Assembly: GCA_045594705.1 (NCBI GenBank) | Contig: JAZNZB010000028.1 | Span: forward strand, 1-16,366 | Reading direction: 5' to 3' | Length of the DNA stretch: 16,366 nucleotides | From: SVQP01 sp045594705 | Lineage (GTDB): Bacteria > Bacillota > Clostridia > Oscillospirales > CAG-272 | Shown here: piece by piece, positions 15,103-16,366 of the stretch | Numbering within the stretch: position 1 is the first letter of the stretch | How the letters are laid out: every line of letters begins with the position of its first letter | Made by a program: the position numbers and the translations under genes | Notes under the pieces: generated by a model | What the model was told of the DNA's origin: nothing | The model's input: the letters and a program-made list of their open reading frames with translations, nothing else | The model's database searches: none

Positions 15103-16287
15103 TTATTGCCTGTCCACCGTGGTCACAGCAAAGTAAGTTCCCTCCCAGGATGCCAGTCCTGCAGCCACCTTTTGCTTGATCTCGGCGTCGCTGAGCTTGC
15201 ACTCATAGGGTGCTTCAATATCAAAGATCAGATTGGTATGCGAGGGGCCGGACACCACGCGGAAGTCGTGCATGGAAAGGCTTTGGTCAATGCTTCCGAG
15301 CAGAATAGCCGTGCGCTCGCGCAGCGTGTTGACCGTTTCGTCATTGGTCACGATGGGGTCCATGTGAATGGTGGCAATGATGCCAAGCTGCTCGTGCAGG
15401 CGTTTTTCGATATTGTCGATGACGTCGTGCGTGTGGAACACGTCCGCGCTGCCATCCACCTCCACGTGCAAGGATGCGATGTAATGTCCGGGGCCGTAGC
15501 TGTGTACCATCATATCGTGAATGCCGATTGCTTCGGGATACTCGCTCACAAGTGCCTTGATGCTCTCTACCACGTCATCAGCCGGTGCTTCGCCAAGAAT
15601 GGAATTTTTGGTCTCTCCCAGCACGCGGATACCCGCAATGATGATCAGCACCGAGATGCCAATGCCCACTGCACTGTCCAGCCAGGGCCAGCCCAGATAT
15701 GCAGCCGCGATCTGTGCTGCAAGCACGCCAAGCGTTGCGCCCGCGTCCGAGATGCAGTCGGTGGCGGTAGCACGCATGACCGAGGAATCGATCTTTTTGG
15801 CAATGTTTCTGTTAAAGAAGAACATCCACAGCTTGACCGCAATCGAGATGCCAAGCACAACGTAGGTCAGCCAGGTCGCACTTGCAACCTCGGCGGGCTC
15901 GGTGCTTTGCAAAAGCGCGATCAGCGTTTCAATAGAATCACGGAACAGCGTCCAGCCGACCAGGATGATGATGACCGAGACCAAAAGCGAGGCCACGTAT
16001 TCAATTCTTGCGTGTCCGAAGGGATGCTCGCGGTCGGCAGGCTTGGCAGCCATGCGAAAGCTGATCAGCGAGACCAACGAAGAACCCGCGTCGGAAAGGT
16101 TGTTCATACCGTCGGCCATGATCGAGATCGCGCCAAACAGCGCACCCACGGCGATTTTGCCTGCGGCAACCAGCAGATTCAGCACGATGCAGACAATGCT
16201 GACCATAGTGCCGTAGGCCGAGCGCACGCGCACGTCGCCCACGGCATCGGGATTCTTGATAAATAGCTTTGTCAGTAGGGTAGTCAA
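15103..16287 (-). CDS. cation diffusion facilitator, probable manganese exporter
   Basis: This 394-residue CDF-family antiporter exports divalent metal from the cytoplasm. Six membrane helices precede a cytoplasmic domain (about residue 230 onward). Family motifs are GALFGAISIMADGMNNLSDAG in TM2 and HPFGHARIEYVASL in TM3. The transport-site residues read N62xxxD66 in TM2 and D177xxxD181 in TM5. Zinc CDFs usually have His/Asp at these sites; the Asn-Asp/Asp-Asp pattern is that described for the streptococcal manganese exporter MntE, so manganese is the likeliest substrate. The cytoplasmic domain has several His/Asp (HTHD at 285-288). A further roughly 80-residue C-terminal extension, also seen in other clostridial members, follows NDETVN. 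The start is TTG at 16287, with GGAGG six nt upstream; there is no better ATG. No clear promoter is visible upstream. Confidence 0.93.
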   Translation of the reverse strand: MTTLLTKLFIKNPDAVGDVRVRSAYGTMVSIVCIVLNLLVAAGKIAVGALFGAISIMADGMNNLSDAGSSLVSLISFRMAAKPADREHPFGHARIEYVASLLVSVIIILVGWTLFRDSIETLIALLQSTEPAEVASATWLTYVVLGISIAVKLWMFFFNRNIAKKIDSSVMRATATDCISDAGATLGVLAAQIAAAYLGWPWLDSAVGIGISVLIIIAGIRVLGETKNSILGEAPADDVVESIKALVSEYPEAIGIHDMMVHSYGPGHYIASLHVEVDGSADVFHTHDVIDNIEKRLHEQLGIIATIHMDPIVTNDETVNTLRERTAILLGSIDQSLSMHDFRVVSGPSHTNLIFDIEAPYECKLSDAEIKQKVAAGLASWEGTYFAVTTVDRQ

Positions 16288-16321
16288 GAGATGCCTCCAA
16301 ATTCAAGTTAAGTAAAACAGA

Positions 16322-16366
16322 ACGAAAGTTTTTGATCGACCTTTTTTCAAAAAGGTCGCAGGTCGA
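16322..16366 (+). repeat. third copy of the hairpin repeat, opposite orientation, cut by window end
   Basis: ACGAAAGTTTTTGATC (16322-16337) matches the reverse complement of the end of unit B (ACGAAAGTTTTGATC). Next comes CGACCTTTTT (16337-16346) pairing with AAAAAGGTCG (16349-16358), at the place of the fifth hairpin of units A and B. Then GCAGGTCGA parallels GCACGGGTCGA of unit A. It lies just upstream of the transporter gene and continues beyond the window. Confidence 0.75.

Noticed and set aside
16299..16330. Promoter for the transporter gene
   Set aside because: No -35/-10 pair with acceptable spacing can be seen; the promoter may lie beyond the repeat copy outside the window.

Overview
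The window looks like chromosomal DNA of an uncultured, probably gut- or rumen-associated member of Clostridia (Bacillota). The signs are strong AAGGAGG/GGAGG ribosome-binding sites, near-consensus sigma-A promoters, lipoproteins with a Gram-positive lipobox, intrinsic terminators after most genes, TTG starts, and gene types common in that group. No species can be named from the sequence.

Layout. At 1-132 two tRNA genes converge on a shared bidirectional terminator: the 3' end of a + strand tRNA (possibly Lys), and a complete minus-strand tRNA-Glu(CTC) with its own promoter. From 350 to 10187 there is a carbohydrate/cell-surface block of four genes, each with its own promoter: a cytoplasmic GH106-like glycoside hydrolase (+), a SurA/PrsA-like lipoprotein (-), a YwaF/TMEM164-type membrane protein (+) and a 1231-residue surface lipoprotein with two carbohydrate-binding-like modules (+). 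All four promoters share a sequence just downstream of the -10 box, which may mean shared regulation.

From about 10240 to 10655 there is no credible gene. This stretch holds two tandem units of a hairpin-rich repeat, each about 157 nt. Their first 100 nt are 97% identical. The remaining stems differ in sequence between copies but keep perfect pairing. A third copy in the opposite orientation runs off the right end of the window (16322-16366). This is the most unusual structure in the window.

The right half is all on the minus strand and is mostly housekeeping. A three-gene operon encodes a DEDDh exonuclease with a duplicated N-terminal module and zinc ribbon, a DUF2007 protein, and ThiI. It is preceded by a roughly 138-nt leader that can fold into a closed, branched structure. 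Next come citrate synthase, whose promoter lies inside an inverted repeat, and a cation diffusion facilitator whose metal-site residues (Asn-Asp/Asp-Asp) suggest manganese export.

How the genes fit together: the surface lipoprotein probably binds glycans outside the cell and the cytoplasmic hydrolase probably cleaves imported oligosaccharides. No transporter is present in the window to connect them, so this link is an inference.
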